A stretch of 36,947 bases of DNA from Candidatus Cloacimonadota bacterium. GTDB lineage: Bacteria; Cloacimonadota; Cloacimonadia; JGIOTU-2. Positions within the stretch are counted from its first letter, which is position 1. Every line of letters starts with the position of its first letter. Location: assembly GCA_030611765.1 (NCBI GenBank), contig JAUWPE010000012.1:1-36947 (forward strand), written 5' to 3'. The position numbers were made by a program, and so were the translations under genes. Below, in pieces: positions 8,918-16,544 of this stretch. Under the pieces are notes generated by a model. That model was not told where the DNA came from. It did no database searches and worked only from the letters and a program-made list of their open reading frames with translations.

Positions 8918-9274
8918 TTATTTTCCCAATTTCTTTTTCACATTTTTTACAATTTTTTCAAAAGCTTCAGGATTGTTTATCGCAAGTTCAGATAACATTT
9001 TTCTATTGATCTCTATTTTCAATACCTTGAGACCGTTCATGAACTGGCTGTAGCTCAATCCATGCTCGTGCACAGCAGCGTTAATGCGAATGATCCACAA
9101 TCTTCTAAACTCTCTTTTACGGGTTTTTCTATCCCGATAGGCATATTGCCAGCCCCTCTCAACTGCCTCGCGTGCAGCACGATAGAGCTTTCTGCCACCT
9201 CTGTAACCTTTTGCCTCTTTGAGGATTTTCTTTCTTCTGTTTCTGGAAGCTACTTTATTTTTTGCTCTAGCCAT
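8918..9274 (-). CDS. rplT: Ribosomal protein bL20
   Basis: A 118-aa L20, an early-assembly 50S protein that also represses its own operon in several bacteria. The basic N-terminal tail [20 protein letters not shown] and the globular part with [21 protein letters not shown] are characteristic. It follows rpmI by 25 nt. L20 would be the natural effector for the structured leader upstream of infC, as in E. coli and B. subtilis, but that link is inference. Confidence 0.98.
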   Translation of the reverse strand: MARAKNKVASRNRRKKILKEAKGYRGGRKLYRAAREAVERGWQYAYRDRKTRKREFRRLWIIRINAAVHEHGLSYSQFMNGLKVLKIEINRKMLSELAINNPEAFEKIVKNVKKKLGK

Positions 9275-9299
9275 ACCAACTCCTTATAAAAATGTAATA

Positions 9300-9494
9300 T
9301 TATGATGCTAACATGTTCTTCACACGTTTTTCATCGGCTTTGGAAACATACCCACCCTTACGCAGGTTGGATTTTTGTTTGGATGATTTTTTTTCCATAA
9401 AATGACCGCGATTGGCTTTGTTTCTTTTTATCTTACCGCTCGCTGTCTTCTTAAAACGTTTGGCTGCTGCTCTTCTTGTTTTTAGCTTTGGCAT
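9300..9494 (-). CDS. rpmI: Ribosomal protein bL35
   Basis: A 64-aa, very basic L35 of normal size. It has the family start [21 protein letters not shown] and the downstream KRNKANRGH segment. A GGAG-type ribosome site lies just upstream. It lies between infC and rplT, the standard arrangement. Confidence 0.98.
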   Translation of the reverse strand: MPKLKTRRAAAKRFKKTASGKIKRNKANRGHFMEKKSSKQKSNLRKGGYVSKADEKRVKNMLAS

Positions 9495-9534
9495 AATTAA
9501 AACTCCTTACTATGACTTTCCTTGCTATGATTCG

Positions 9535-10098
9535 CTAGCTTTGAATCTTTTTAGGTGACACGAAACCGATTAGGAAGCGACCTTCCATCCTTGGTTCTTG
9601 TTCAAAATCGCCACACTCTTCAAGTTCCTCTTGAATTCTTTTGATGAGTTCCCAGCCCAATTCTTTATGAGCCATTTCTCTTCCTCGGAACTGAATAGTG
9701 ACCTTGACTTTATTTCCTTTTTCCAGGAATTCTTTGATGTGCTTGACCTTAAAATTATAGTCATGCTCATCAGTTCTGGGACGGAATTTGACTTCCTTAA
9801 GCTGTGTCGATTGCTGTTTCTTTTTTGCTTCACGAGCTTTCTTGGACTCTTCAAAAATCAGTTTACTGTAATCGATTATCTTACAAACCGGTGGATTTGC
9901 TTTCGGTGCTATTTCCACAAGATCGAGTCCATACTCGCGAGCTTTATGAAGAGCATCTTGAGTCGAAACAATACCCAGAGCTTCCTTATCGGGACCAATC
10001 AAACGAACCTTTCTAGCAGTAATTCTTTCATTAATTCTTTTATCGTTTTTATAGCGTTCCCGCTGTTTCCAGGGTTTAAACCGTCTATTTATTGAGAT
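9535..10098 (-). CDS. infC: Translation initiation factor IF-3, non-AUG start
   Basis: IF-3 binds the 30S subunit, keeps it free of 50S and monitors start-codon choice. The track begins at an internal TTG (10002), but homology continues upstream: KRINERITARKVRLIGPDKE covers the usual IF-3 N-terminus. Continuing upstream there is no in-frame ATG. A clear GGAGG (10105-10109) precedes an in-frame ATC at 10098 (6-nt spacing) and an ATA at 10092 (12 nt). I prefer ATC, giving 187 aa. A rare AUU/AUC/AUA start is a known infC trait: IF-3 discriminates against it and so limits its own synthesis. The N-domain (DLVEIAPKANPPVCKI) and C-domain (KEVKFRPRTDEHDYNFK, VTIQFRGREM) are intact. Confidence 0.93.
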   Translation of the reverse strand: MSINRRFKPWKQRERYKNDKRINERITARKVRLIGPDKEALGIVSTQDALHKAREYGLDLVEIAPKANPPVCKIIDYSKLIFEESKKAREAKKKQQSTQLKEVKFRPRTDEHDYNFKVKHIKEFLEKGNKVKVTIQFRGREMAHKELGWELIKRIQEELEECGDFEQEPRMEGRFLIGFVSPKKIQS

Positions 10099-10110
10099 TA
10101 GATACCTCCA

Positions 10111-10142
10111 AATAAAAAAAGTGACCGACTGCGGATCACTTT
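10111..10142 (-). terminator. Attenuator-type intrinsic terminator in the infC leader
   Basis: On the minus strand AAAGTGA pairs with TCACTTT (7 bp), then CCG with CGG past a one-base bulge, with loop CAGT. Seven T follow immediately. It ends just 4 nt before the infC ribosome site and no minus-strand gene lies upstream, so it can only act on the infC transcript itself. That is the expected place for a transcription attenuator of the infC-rpmI-rplT-pheST operon. The plus-strand reading lacks a T tract. Confidence 0.75.
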
Positions 10143-10214
10143 CAATATTATTGAAATTATTTCTTGTACCTTATTAACAGCTTTGGCGTCATAAGGTAGG
10201 AACTCGCAGTTCCT
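10140..10214 (-). promoter_or_regulatory. Structured 5' leader of the infC operon (L20-leader-like)
   Basis: Three more hairpins precede the terminator on the minus strand: AGGAACT-GCG-AGTTCCT (10198-10214), TACCTTAT paired with ATAAGGTA (10167-10198) and TTTCAAT-AAT-ATTGAAA (10140-10156). The last shares three bases with the terminator stem. The sequence ACTGCG of the first hairpin is complementary to CGCAGT in the terminator's loop side, giving a possible alternative pairing that would break the terminator. Operon identity suggests control by L20 or IF-3. I see no T-box consensus. A TTGACG box lies upstream at 10250-10255, but its -10 element is weak. Confidence 0.6.
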
Positions 10215-10336
10215 TTTTATGGTGTTACTTATTTTTTACATATTTTGAGCGTCAAGTTTTTATACTTTGAATGATTATCATGCTCTATCACATTTCTTTT
10301 TCTTGACGATTAAAGTCACACTATTGTCTTGCTCCT

Positions 10337-11473
10337 ATGAAAAATATTTTCATGCTGGTTGGCGAGCGTTCTGCAGATGTCCATGCTGCCGAAGTAATTA
10401 AGCAGTTCAAACAGAAAAACCCTTCCCTTAATATTTGGGGAATTGGCGGTCCGTTGATGCAGAAGCAGGGATTCGAATCCATATTCCCTTTTTCAAAATT
10501 TTCAATAATTGGTTTCGCAGAAGTAATCGGTCATCTTGGGTTCATTCTAAAAGTATTCCGAAAACTCAAATCTGAATTCATTGCCCGAAAACCTGATCTT
10601 GCTATACTCGTTGACTATCCCGGCATGAATATTCGAGTTGCAAAGATCGCCTACGAATTTGACATACCTGTTCTGTATTATATCAGCCCGCAGGTGTGGG
10701 CATGGAAGAAAAAGCGTATTCATAAAATTGCCAAATACTCCGACAAAATCGCAGTGATTTTTCCGTTTGAAAATGAGCTTTATGAAGAGATCGGCGCTGA
10801 TGTTGAATACGTAGGACATCCAATAAGTGAGGAAATCACAATATCTGAAACACAAGAAGAATTTGCCGAAAAATACTCCCTCGATCTTAAAAAGGATTGG
10901 GTAGGATTTATCCCGGGAAGCAGAAATGTGGAAATCAAAAGAATTCTCCCTGAAATTGTTGAAACGATCAAAAACTTAAAAAACATCTATAAAGATTCTT
11001 GTCAATTTCTCCTATCTCAAGCTGATTCCGTATCAGATAAGCTATTTCAAAAAATCCTCTCTCCTGTGAAGAAAGATGTCACGATCATTCATGACACACA
11101 CGCTCTCATGAAATACTGCAAGGTCGTTGTGTGCAAATCCGGCACTTCCACGCTGGAAACCGGCTATCTGGGAACCCCAATGGTAGTCGTCTATAAAACC
11201 TCATCGCTTTCATATTTTATAGCACGAGCTTTCATAAAGATCAATATGATCGCTCTTGCAAATATTGTGATCGGGGAAAAAGTAGTGCCGGAACTCATTC
11301 AACATGCTGCCGCTGCCGAGAATATCACAAAAGAGGTCAGCTTATTTCTTGAAGATGACAATTACTATCAAAAAACAAGAAATGAGCTGCGTATCATAAA
11401 AGAAAAATTGGGAAAATTCAACACCTCTGAAAAAGTTGCATTAATTGCGATTTCAATGATCAATGAAACATAA
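10337..11473 (+). CDS. lpxB: Lipid-A-disaccharide synthase
   Basis: A 378-aa LpxB (GT19 family) that joins UDP-diacylglucosamine and lipid X to form the lipid A disaccharide at the inner face of the cytoplasmic membrane. Diagnostic parts: the N-terminal MLVGERSADVHAA (a variant of the usual GExSGDLH), GIGGPLMQKQGF, YYISPQVWAWKKKRI, VGHPISEE, and the C-terminal donor-site region CKSGTSTLETG, PMVVVYKTS. It starts a plus-strand pair with the DUF374 acyltransferase and is divergent from infC. No clear ribosome site precedes the ATG. Its presence implies a lipopolysaccharide outer membrane. Confidence 0.95.
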   Translation: MKNIFMLVGERSADVHAAEVIKQFKQKNPSLNIWGIGGPLMQKQGFESIFPFSKFSIIGFAEVIGHLGFILKVFRKLKSEFIARKPDLAILVDYPGMNIRVAKIAYEFDIPVLYYISPQVWAWKKKRIHKIAKYSDKIAVIFPFENELYEEIGADVEYVGHPISEEITISETQEEFAEKYSLDLKKDWVGFIPGSRNVEIKRILPEIVETIKNLKNIYKDSCQFLLSQADSVSDKLFQKILSPVKKDVTIIHDTHALMKYCKVVVCKSGTSTLETGYLGTPMVVVYKTSSLSYFIARAFIKINMIALANIVIGEKVVPELIQHAAAAENITKEVSLFLEDDNYYQKTRNELRIIKEKLGKFNTSEKVALIAISMINET

Positions 11474-12071
11474 AACACTTCTTAATCTGGTTGAAAAACT
11501 AGGACCGTCATTAATAAAACTTCTCATGGGCACTCTGCGCATCAAGGAGTACGATAAACACAATCTCATATCTGCAAAAGAAACTCACGGAACAGTCATA
11601 TATACTTTCTGGCATAGCAGGATGCTTATCCCTACTTATACACATATAAACCAGCTTGTTCATGTACTTATTTCCCAGCATCGGGACGGCGAATATATTG
11701 CCCGCGTGATCAGGGGACTTGGTTTTGGAACTATTCGCGGCTCTTCACGGCGTGGCGGAATGAAAGCATTAAAAGAGGCATTCGTCATCTCAAAAAAATT
11801 TGATATAGCCCTTACGCCAGACGGTCCGACAGGTCCGAAGGAGATCGTTAAAGACGGGGCATTATATTTAGCATATCGGACAGGGAAGCCCATCATACCA
11901 ATGGTTTTTCTAATCAAATCAAGGTGGGAACTTCATAGCTGGGATAATTTTATGATCCCCAAACCCTTCTCCACTGTGAAGATGATTTATGGCAAACTGA
12001 TTTTTGTAAAATCAAAGTCTGAGATACCGGGAAAAAGAGAGGAACTTCAGGAAGCCCTAAAAAATCTGTAA
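11463..12071 (+). CDS. DUF374 lysophospholipid acyltransferase-like protein
   Basis: A 202-aa member of the LPLAT/AGPAT superfamily, DUF374 branch. Motifs seen: FWHSRMLIP (catalytic-His region), ISQHRDGEYIA, GLGFGTIRGSSRRGG, TPDGPTGPKE and AYRTGKPIIPM. These proteins are thought to acylate lipid A or phospholipid precursors; the acceptor here is unknown. It overlaps the end of lpxB by 11 nt, supporting a role in lipid A or outer-membrane lipid assembly. No membrane segment is obvious beyond the hydrophobic N-terminal helix. Confidence 0.88.
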   Translation: MKHKTLLNLVEKLGPSLIKLLMGTLRIKEYDKHNLISAKETHGTVIYTFWHSRMLIPTYTHINQLVHVLISQHRDGEYIARVIRGLGFGTIRGSSRRGGMKALKEAFVISKKFDIALTPDGPTGPKEIVKDGALYLAYRTGKPIIPMVFLIKSRWELHSWDNFMIPKPFSTVKMIYGKLIFVKSKSEIPGKREELQEALKNL

Positions 12072-12392
12072 TACCTGTACGAGTTTTACAATAAAGAATA
12101 GAATTACAATCCCGCTTCCCGTCATAATAAACACCCTCACCATTTCCGGGGTGAAAAAAGACTTACCCTCAGAATCCTTACCTTTATGTCTCTGAGTGTG
12201 CTTGACATTAGACCGCTTTTTTACAGACATGATGCGGAACTGGCTTTTGCTCAACCATTCAACATATCCATTACTATCTCGAAATGGATACAATCCCTTT
12301 CTTCTCTTATGATAAAAATCCTTCATGTCCATGCCGGAACGTTCGGCATCATCTTTAAATACTCTGTATAGAATTTCATTATTGGTACTCAT
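12057..12392 (-). CDS. Small tail-anchored membrane protein of unknown function
   Basis: A 111-aa ORF convergent with the DUF374 gene, overlapping its end by 15 nt. The N-terminal 85 residues are polar and basic. The last 25 form a clear membrane segment (VFIMTGSGIVILFFIVKLV), so it would be held in the membrane by its C-terminus. I recognise no family; the segment LYPFRDSNGYVEWLSKSQ may be a small folded domain. No good ribosome site precedes the ATG. The composition looks like a real protein rather than a shadow, and nothing on the other strand competes over 12072-12392. Confidence 0.6.
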   Translation of the reverse strand: MSTNNEILYRVFKDDAERSGMDMKDFYHKRRKGLYPFRDSNGYVEWLSKSQFRIMSVKKRSNVKHTQRHKGKDSEGKSFFTPEMVRVFIMTGSGIVILFFIVKLVQVLQIF

Positions 12393-12530
12393 AGTGGTTT
12401 TTAAGTTGAAATCTCACATTTGTGTCAATAAAATCAAGCTCTCACAAAATTCATTAGTTAAAAAACTTGCATTAATTTTACAACCCCAAAAATTTTATCC
12501 ACTAATATATTCTATAAGGAGTTTATCAGT

Positions 12531-14324
12531 ATGTTAGATAAAATGCGTGGTATTTCTCGCCCCGTTATCTGGATCGTTGCGTTCGTTTTCATCGGCGGTA
12601 TGGCAACAATGGGTATCAGCAGCGTTTTTCAGGAAAAACCTTATGTGGGGCAAATTGCAGGTGAAAAAATAAAATATGATGAATATTATAAATTATTACA
12701 AAACACCTATACAAATTATATTCAGGATCCAGCCAATCAGAGCAAAGAAATCGATGATGCAACATATCGCAGATTGAATGACCAGACATGGGAGCAATTA
12801 GTTCAGAGGATTATTCTTGATAATGCAATTGAAAGATTTGATATTCATGTTTCTCCTAAGGAAGTTGCCACGAAAATGATCAACGAACCTCCTGAAATGA
12901 TTACTACCCATGAAGCTTTTCAGACTGATGGACAGTTTGACAAGAGTAAGTATTTACAGGCGCTGCAGAATCCTCAAATCGACTGGACATGGCTTTCCGG
13001 CTACTACGAACAGATCCTGCGATATGAGAAATTGAGAAATTTTGTTAATGCAGATGTCATCATCACTGATCAGATGGTTACGGAGGATTTCATAAAAAAA
13101 GAAACCAAAGTGAAAGCTGATATCATCGTATTTGCTGCCGATCAGATCGATTCTGTTTATGTTTCCGATGAAGAGATTGCAGAATATTACGATAAAAATC
13201 GTGGAAACTACAAAGAAAACCCTCAACGAAAATATCGTTATGTTACGATTCCTTTAGTACCGAGTCCTGAAGATAGAAAAGCAGCAGAAGATAAAATAAA
13301 TAAGATATATGAATTTGCTATTTCGGGTGAGGATTTTGCAGAACTCGCACGAGAATATTCAGAAGGTCCATCGGGTCCCGAGGGTGGAGATCTTGGTTAT
13401 TTCACCAAAGGAAAAATGGTAAAAGAATTCGAAGATGCTGCCTTTGCTTTGAATATCAATGAGATAAGTGAACCAGTAAAAACACAATTTGGCTGGCATA
13501 TAATCAAAGCTACAGATTTTCGAACCAATGAGAATGGTGAAGAAGAAATGAGAGCAAGCCATATTCTTTTTAAGGTCGAGCCCGGAGCTGATGCACGAAG
13601 AGATATTGAAACTGTTGCTCAAGGTTTTTATGAAAATGTGCAGGCAGACAGCTTCATTGTCATTGCCGAAGACCACGGACTGGAAGTGAAAGAGACAGAA
13701 CCCTTTGCAGAGGATGCACGCTATATTTCTGGACTTGGCAGAGCACAGATGCTCATAGATTTTGCTTTCAAAAATAAAGTGGGAGATGTGGCACCGCCCT
13801 ATCGAAGCGACAAGGGTGAATATTTCGTTGCCCAGATATCTTATAAAATCGGAGAACACTATAAAGCCCTTAAAGATGTGAAACAGGAAATTTATGATAA
13901 GATCGCAATGCAAAAAAAGATGAAGATAAAAAAAGTAGAAGCCAAAGCGATCGCTCCAATCCTCACTCCGGAAAATTTTGCGGAAATAGTTAAAGACAAT
14001 GATTTAAAAGTTGTTAGTACGGATTTTATCTCAGAAACCAGTTATATTCCCGATGTGGGGCGTGAAGTCAAACTCGTGCAGGAAATGATCGAACTGAAAA
14101 TACCCGGATCAATCACGGATGTTATAAGAGGAAACAAAGCTTACTTTATTGCAAAGATCGTTGAATTCCAAAGTCCTGATATGGCAAAGTTTGAAGAAAA
14201 GAAGGAAGCTCAGAGAATTCAGGTGGAGAATCAGCTCTTTAATCAAAATTATAATCAATGGTATGCCAAAACAAAGGAAGAGGCGAAAGTCAAAGATTGG
14301 CGTAGTAAATTCTTCCGTCTCTAA
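12531..14324 (+). CDS. PpiD/SurA-like peptidyl-prolyl isomerase, membrane-anchored
   Basis: A 597-aa periplasmic folding factor. Layout: an N-terminal anchor (residues about 11-30) after a short Lys/Arg stretch, a SurA-N/PpiD-like chaperone region (about 35-200), a canonical parvulin domain (about 225-335; FAELAREYSEGPSGPEGGDLGYF, FGWHIIKATDF), and a second parvulin-like unit starting MRASHILFKVEPG that looks degenerate. The remainder is helical and charged. It would help outer-membrane or secreted proteins fold after export. A clean AAGGAG site precedes the ATG. It is separated from the lpxB pair by 450 bp holding the convergent small gene. Confidence 0.9.
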   Translation: MLDKMRGISRPVIWIVAFVFIGGMATMGISSVFQEKPYVGQIAGEKIKYDEYYKLLQNTYTNYIQDPANQSKEIDDATYRRLNDQTWEQLVQRIILDNAIERFDIHVSPKEVATKMINEPPEMITTHEAFQTDGQFDKSKYLQALQNPQIDWTWLSGYYEQILRYEKLRNFVNADVIITDQMVTEDFIKKETKVKADIIVFAADQIDSVYVSDEEIAEYYDKNRGNYKENPQRKYRYVTIPLVPSPEDRKAAEDKINKIYEFAISGEDFAELAREYSEGPSGPEGGDLGYFTKGKMVKEFEDAAFALNINEISEPVKTQFGWHIIKATDFRTNENGEEEMRASHILFKVEPGADARRDIETVAQGFYENVQADSFIVIAEDHGLEVKETEPFAEDARYISGLGRAQMLIDFAFKNKVGDVAPPYRSDKGEYFVAQISYKIGEHYKALKDVKQEIYDKIAMQKKMKIKKVEAKAIAPILTPENFAEIVKDNDLKVVSTDFISETSYIPDVGREVKLVQEMIELKIPGSITDVIRGNKAYFIAKIVEFQSPDMAKFEEKKEAQRIQVENQLFNQNYNQWYAKTKEEAKVKDWRSKFFRL

Positions 14325-14799
14325 TCCGAATAAACTATATCATTCAAGTTTCGCAGTAGTGGAAATTACTAAATAGATCATGTTTTTTATTTTTCCAATA
14401 TTTCATAACATATTGATTTTTATATAGTTACATATAAGTGCAAGATTGGTGATTTAAGCTGAATTTTCATGGTTTAAAATATCATTTTGCATTTTATCAA
14501 CGGACACGAAAAAGCCAAATCTGCTTTACCAAGCTGGGGCTTGGTAAAGAGAACCGGTCAACCAGCTGGTTGGCGGTAAAAAATAGTGTGTGATTCTCTT
14601 TACTAATTCAATCTCTCTACTCTTTACCAATTCCTAAATTGGTAAAGTAATAACTAAAGAAGCCCTTGCTTCTACATTCTGCAGGAGTGGTTTTAAACAG
14701 TGAAGTTAGATAATTTTTCATTACAACTGGGAAACTTGAGTTATATAACAATAGGGCGAAAATAAAATTCACCCTTTTGTTATTGTAAAAAAAAATATC
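14325..14799. other. Gene-free stretch with clustered palindromes
   Basis: 475 bp between the ppiD-like gene (plus) and the pilin-like gene (minus). I find no coding frame or RNA gene. The first 150 bp are AT-rich with nothing distinctive. The stretch 14524-14673 holds four perfect palindromes (listed separately). At 14741-14781 an imperfect hairpin (ATAACAA/TTGTTAT plus GGGCGAA/TTCACCC) lies just past the end of the pilin-like gene and could slow transcription, but no T tract follows it on the minus strand. Confidence 0.6.
14524..14673. repeat. Cluster of four perfect palindromes (REP-like)
   Basis: In order: CTTTACCAAG-ctgggg-CTTGGTAAAG (14524-14549, 10-bp arms), CAACCAGCTGGTTG (14559-14572), CTTTACCAATT-ccta-AATTGGTAAAG (14622-14647, 11-bp arms) and AGAAGC-cctt-GCTTCT (14658-14673). 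The first and third share the arm CTTTACCAA. Short pyrimidine-rich loops recur. The layout fits REP/BIME-type extragenic palindromes, not a CRISPR, since spacing and units differ. Confidence 0.7.
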
Positions 14800-15165
14800 T
14801 TATTGTAATTTATGGTCTGGGAAATCTGCTTCGTTGGGACATATCACAATGATTTCACCAGTTTCATAATCACCGCTTGCAATATATTTATCACCATTTC
14901 CATTCTCGGGACACTCATAAGCATGTCGCAGATAACCGGTGCGTACCAGTTCTACAAGATCCCCAGAAAAGGACTGCTTTCTTTCAAACATATAGTTATC
15001 AATAGCATCTCTTACCTTTTTCATATTTTCAATACACAGGTCTGTTTTTTCCTGCGCCTTCACATTATAGAACTGGGGAACAAGAAGGATAAATGCCAGC
15101 GCAATTATCGCTATAATGCTTATTACTGTATAAATTGAGAATCCTTTACTATTTCTGAGCATCAT
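14800..15165 (-). CDS. Type IV pilin / pseudopilin-like protein
   Basis: A 121-aa protein with a prepilin-type N-terminus: a short basic leader ending KGF, then a hydrophobic helix (SIYTVISIIAIIALAFILLV) and a polar domain starting with ENMKKVRDAIDNYM. That is the layout of GspG/PilA-class minor pilins. The C-terminal part carries two CP motifs (YECPENG and VICPNE), likely a disulfide pair as in many pseudopilins. The expected Glu at mature position 5 is absent (FSIYT). A GGAG ribosome site precedes the tandem ATGs. No pilus machinery genes are nearby, so its partner system is unknown. Confidence 0.75.
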   Translation of the reverse strand: MMLRNSKGFSIYTVISIIAIIALAFILLVPQFYNVKAQEKTDLCIENMKKVRDAIDNYMFERKQSFSGDLVELVRTGYLRHAYECPENGNGDKYIASGDYETGEIIVICPNEADFPDHKLQ

Positions 15166-15219
15166 TATCTCCTAAAATTTTTGTATAAATGAATTTCATG
15201 GCTTTGTTCAGTCAAGTTT

Positions 15220-15798
15220 TTAATCCAAATCTTTGGGTTCAAATCTTTTGCAAAAAGAAATAGGGATGAGAGCTTTGATCTTCACATCTTCTCCATGAAT
15301 TATTTCAATTACCTTTCCCTGCATCTGTTCAATCTTGTACAGCATCTCACCAAGTTCTCTGTAATTCGTTTCAATGAGCATTAGTTTTTTATTCGTTCTT
15401 GTCACGATTCGTGACTCTTTTATTGCCTTCTGGGCTGCTTCAGTATAAGATTTTATCAAACCACCAATACCGAGTTTGATCCTACCAAAATATCTAACGA
15501 CAACAAGCAGGACATTCAATAACTCATCCCCTTCAAGCACCTTTAAAATTGGAGGTCCCGAAGAATGTGACGGCTCTCCTGCATCTGTAGCATATTCTCT
15601 TATGGAATCCCCGTCAATTAATCTGTAGGCATATACAATATGTGTGGGTTTCCTGAACTCATTTTCAACTTCCTTGAGAATAGTATTTACCTCAGCTAAT
15701 GAGGTGACATGATAGATTCTACCATGGAACTTAGAATTTTTTATGTTCAACTTGATCCGTTGAGAATCTTTTATTGTCTTATACTGTTCTAACATCAT
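15220..15798 (-). CDS. YigZ/IMPACT family protein
   Basis: A 192-aa UPF0029 protein. Family signatures: THIVYAYRL, the DAGEPSHSSGPPIL segment (normally DDGEPSGTAGxPML) and LLVVVRYFGRIKLGIGGLIKSY, followed by a C-terminal ferredoxin-like domain (DUF1949 type). Bacterial members are suspected to act in translation or RNA binding but have no firm biochemical role. Transcribed divergently from the DUF523 gene with about 75 bp between likely starts. Confidence 0.88.
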   Translation of the reverse strand: MMLEQYKTIKDSQRIKLNIKNSKFHGRIYHVTSLAEVNTILKEVENEFRKPTHIVYAYRLIDGDSIREYATDAGEPSHSSGPPILKVLEGDELLNVLLVVVRYFGRIKLGIGGLIKSYTEAAQKAIKESRIVTRTNKKLMLIETNYRELGEMLYKIEQMQGKVIEIIHGEDVKIKALIPISFCKRFEPKDLD

Positions 15799-15872
15799 AG
15801 TGTTGATAAATTATGCTGAGTTTTTTGTCAATATTTGTTGACATTATTTTACCGTCGAGGTGGGTTATAACC

Positions 15873-16340
15873 GTGAAAGAAACGATCCTTGTCAGTGCAT
15901 GTCTTCTTGGATTGCGTTGTTGTTATAATGGATGTAATAACACCGATCAACCGGTTTTAGATCTGAGAGATAAATATATACTTATTCCGGTATGTCCGGA
16001 ACAACTGGGTGGATTACAAACACCTCGTCCCCCTTCCTTCTTTATTAAAGGTGACGGTTCTCAGACACTTGAAGGAATCGATAACCTAATAAATGATCAG
16101 AACGAGAATGTTTCTTCACACTTTCGAAAAGGCGCTGAAGAAGCCCTGAAAATTTGTCGGCTTTTCAATATAAAAACAGCGATCCTGAAGGAAAGAAGTC
16201 CTTCCTGCGGTACTCATCAAATTTATTTAAAAGAAAAATTGACAAAAGGCATGGGTGTGACTGCTACAATACTTAAATCCAATGACATACGTATTATGTC
16301 GGAAAACGATATAAGGAGACCAGATGAAAGGAAAAACTAA
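15873..16340 (+). CDS. DUF523 family protein
   Basis: The track ORF begins at 15813, but the family starts at the GTG at 15873 (VKETILVSACLLG), preceded by GAGGTGGG with 8-nt spacing; this gives 155 aa. DUF523 hallmarks: SACLLGLRCCYNG, LIPVCPEQLGGLQTPRPP and KERSPSCGTHQIY. The conserved Cys residues suggest metal or iron-sulfur binding, yet the function is unknown. Its end overlaps the cold-shock gene by 17 nt. Confidence 0.88.
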   Translation: MKETILVSACLLGLRCCYNGCNNTDQPVLDLRDKYILIPVCPEQLGGLQTPRPPSFFIKGDGSQTLEGIDNLINDQNENVSSHFRKGAEEALKICRLFNIKTAILKERSPSCGTHQIYLKEKLTKGMGVTATILKSNDIRIMSENDIRRPDERKN

Positions 16341-16530
16341 ATGGTTTAGTAAAAACAAGGGATACGGATTCATTACCGGTGATAACGGCAAAGAATATTT
16401 TGTTCATTGGCGTTCCATCGAAAGTGGTGGCTACAGAACCCTCGTAGAAGATGAAGAAGTCGAATTTGACGCTACCGAAACTGAGAAGGGAGGCCAGGCA
16501 ACAAACGTCAGAAGAACGCATGAATTGTAA
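16324..16530 (+). CDS. Cold-shock domain protein
   Basis: A 68-aa single CSD OB-fold protein that binds single-stranded RNA or DNA. RNP1-like KGYGFITG and RNP2-like YFVHW are visible, and the start MKGKTKWFSKNKG fits the family. The aromatic patch is complete. AAGGAGA lies 6 nt before the ATG. The gene overlaps DUF523 by 17 nt and is 14 nt before the dGTPase gene, so all three are probably cotranscribed. Confidence 0.92.
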   Translation: MKGKTKWFSKNKGYGFITGDNGKEYFVHWRSIESGGYRTLVEDEEVEFDATETEKGGQATNVRRTHEL

Positions 16531-16544
16531 TTGCAATAACACAT

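Noticed and set aside
10111-10214. T-box riboswitch controlling the pheS/pheT operon
   Set aside because: No T-box consensus (TGGNACC-type bulge) or specifier-loop arrangement could be found in the leader.
13359-13913. 184-aa minus-strand ORF inside the ppiD-like gene
   Set aside because: Antisense shadow; the plus strand carries clear parvulin motifs.
14524-14673. Possible CRISPR array
   Set aside because: Units differ in sequence and spacing, no regular direct repeats or spacers, and no cas genes.
15838-15870. TTGACA ... TTATAA as the DUF523 promoter
   Set aside because: Spacer is 21 bp, outside the normal 16-18 range, so I do not annotate it.
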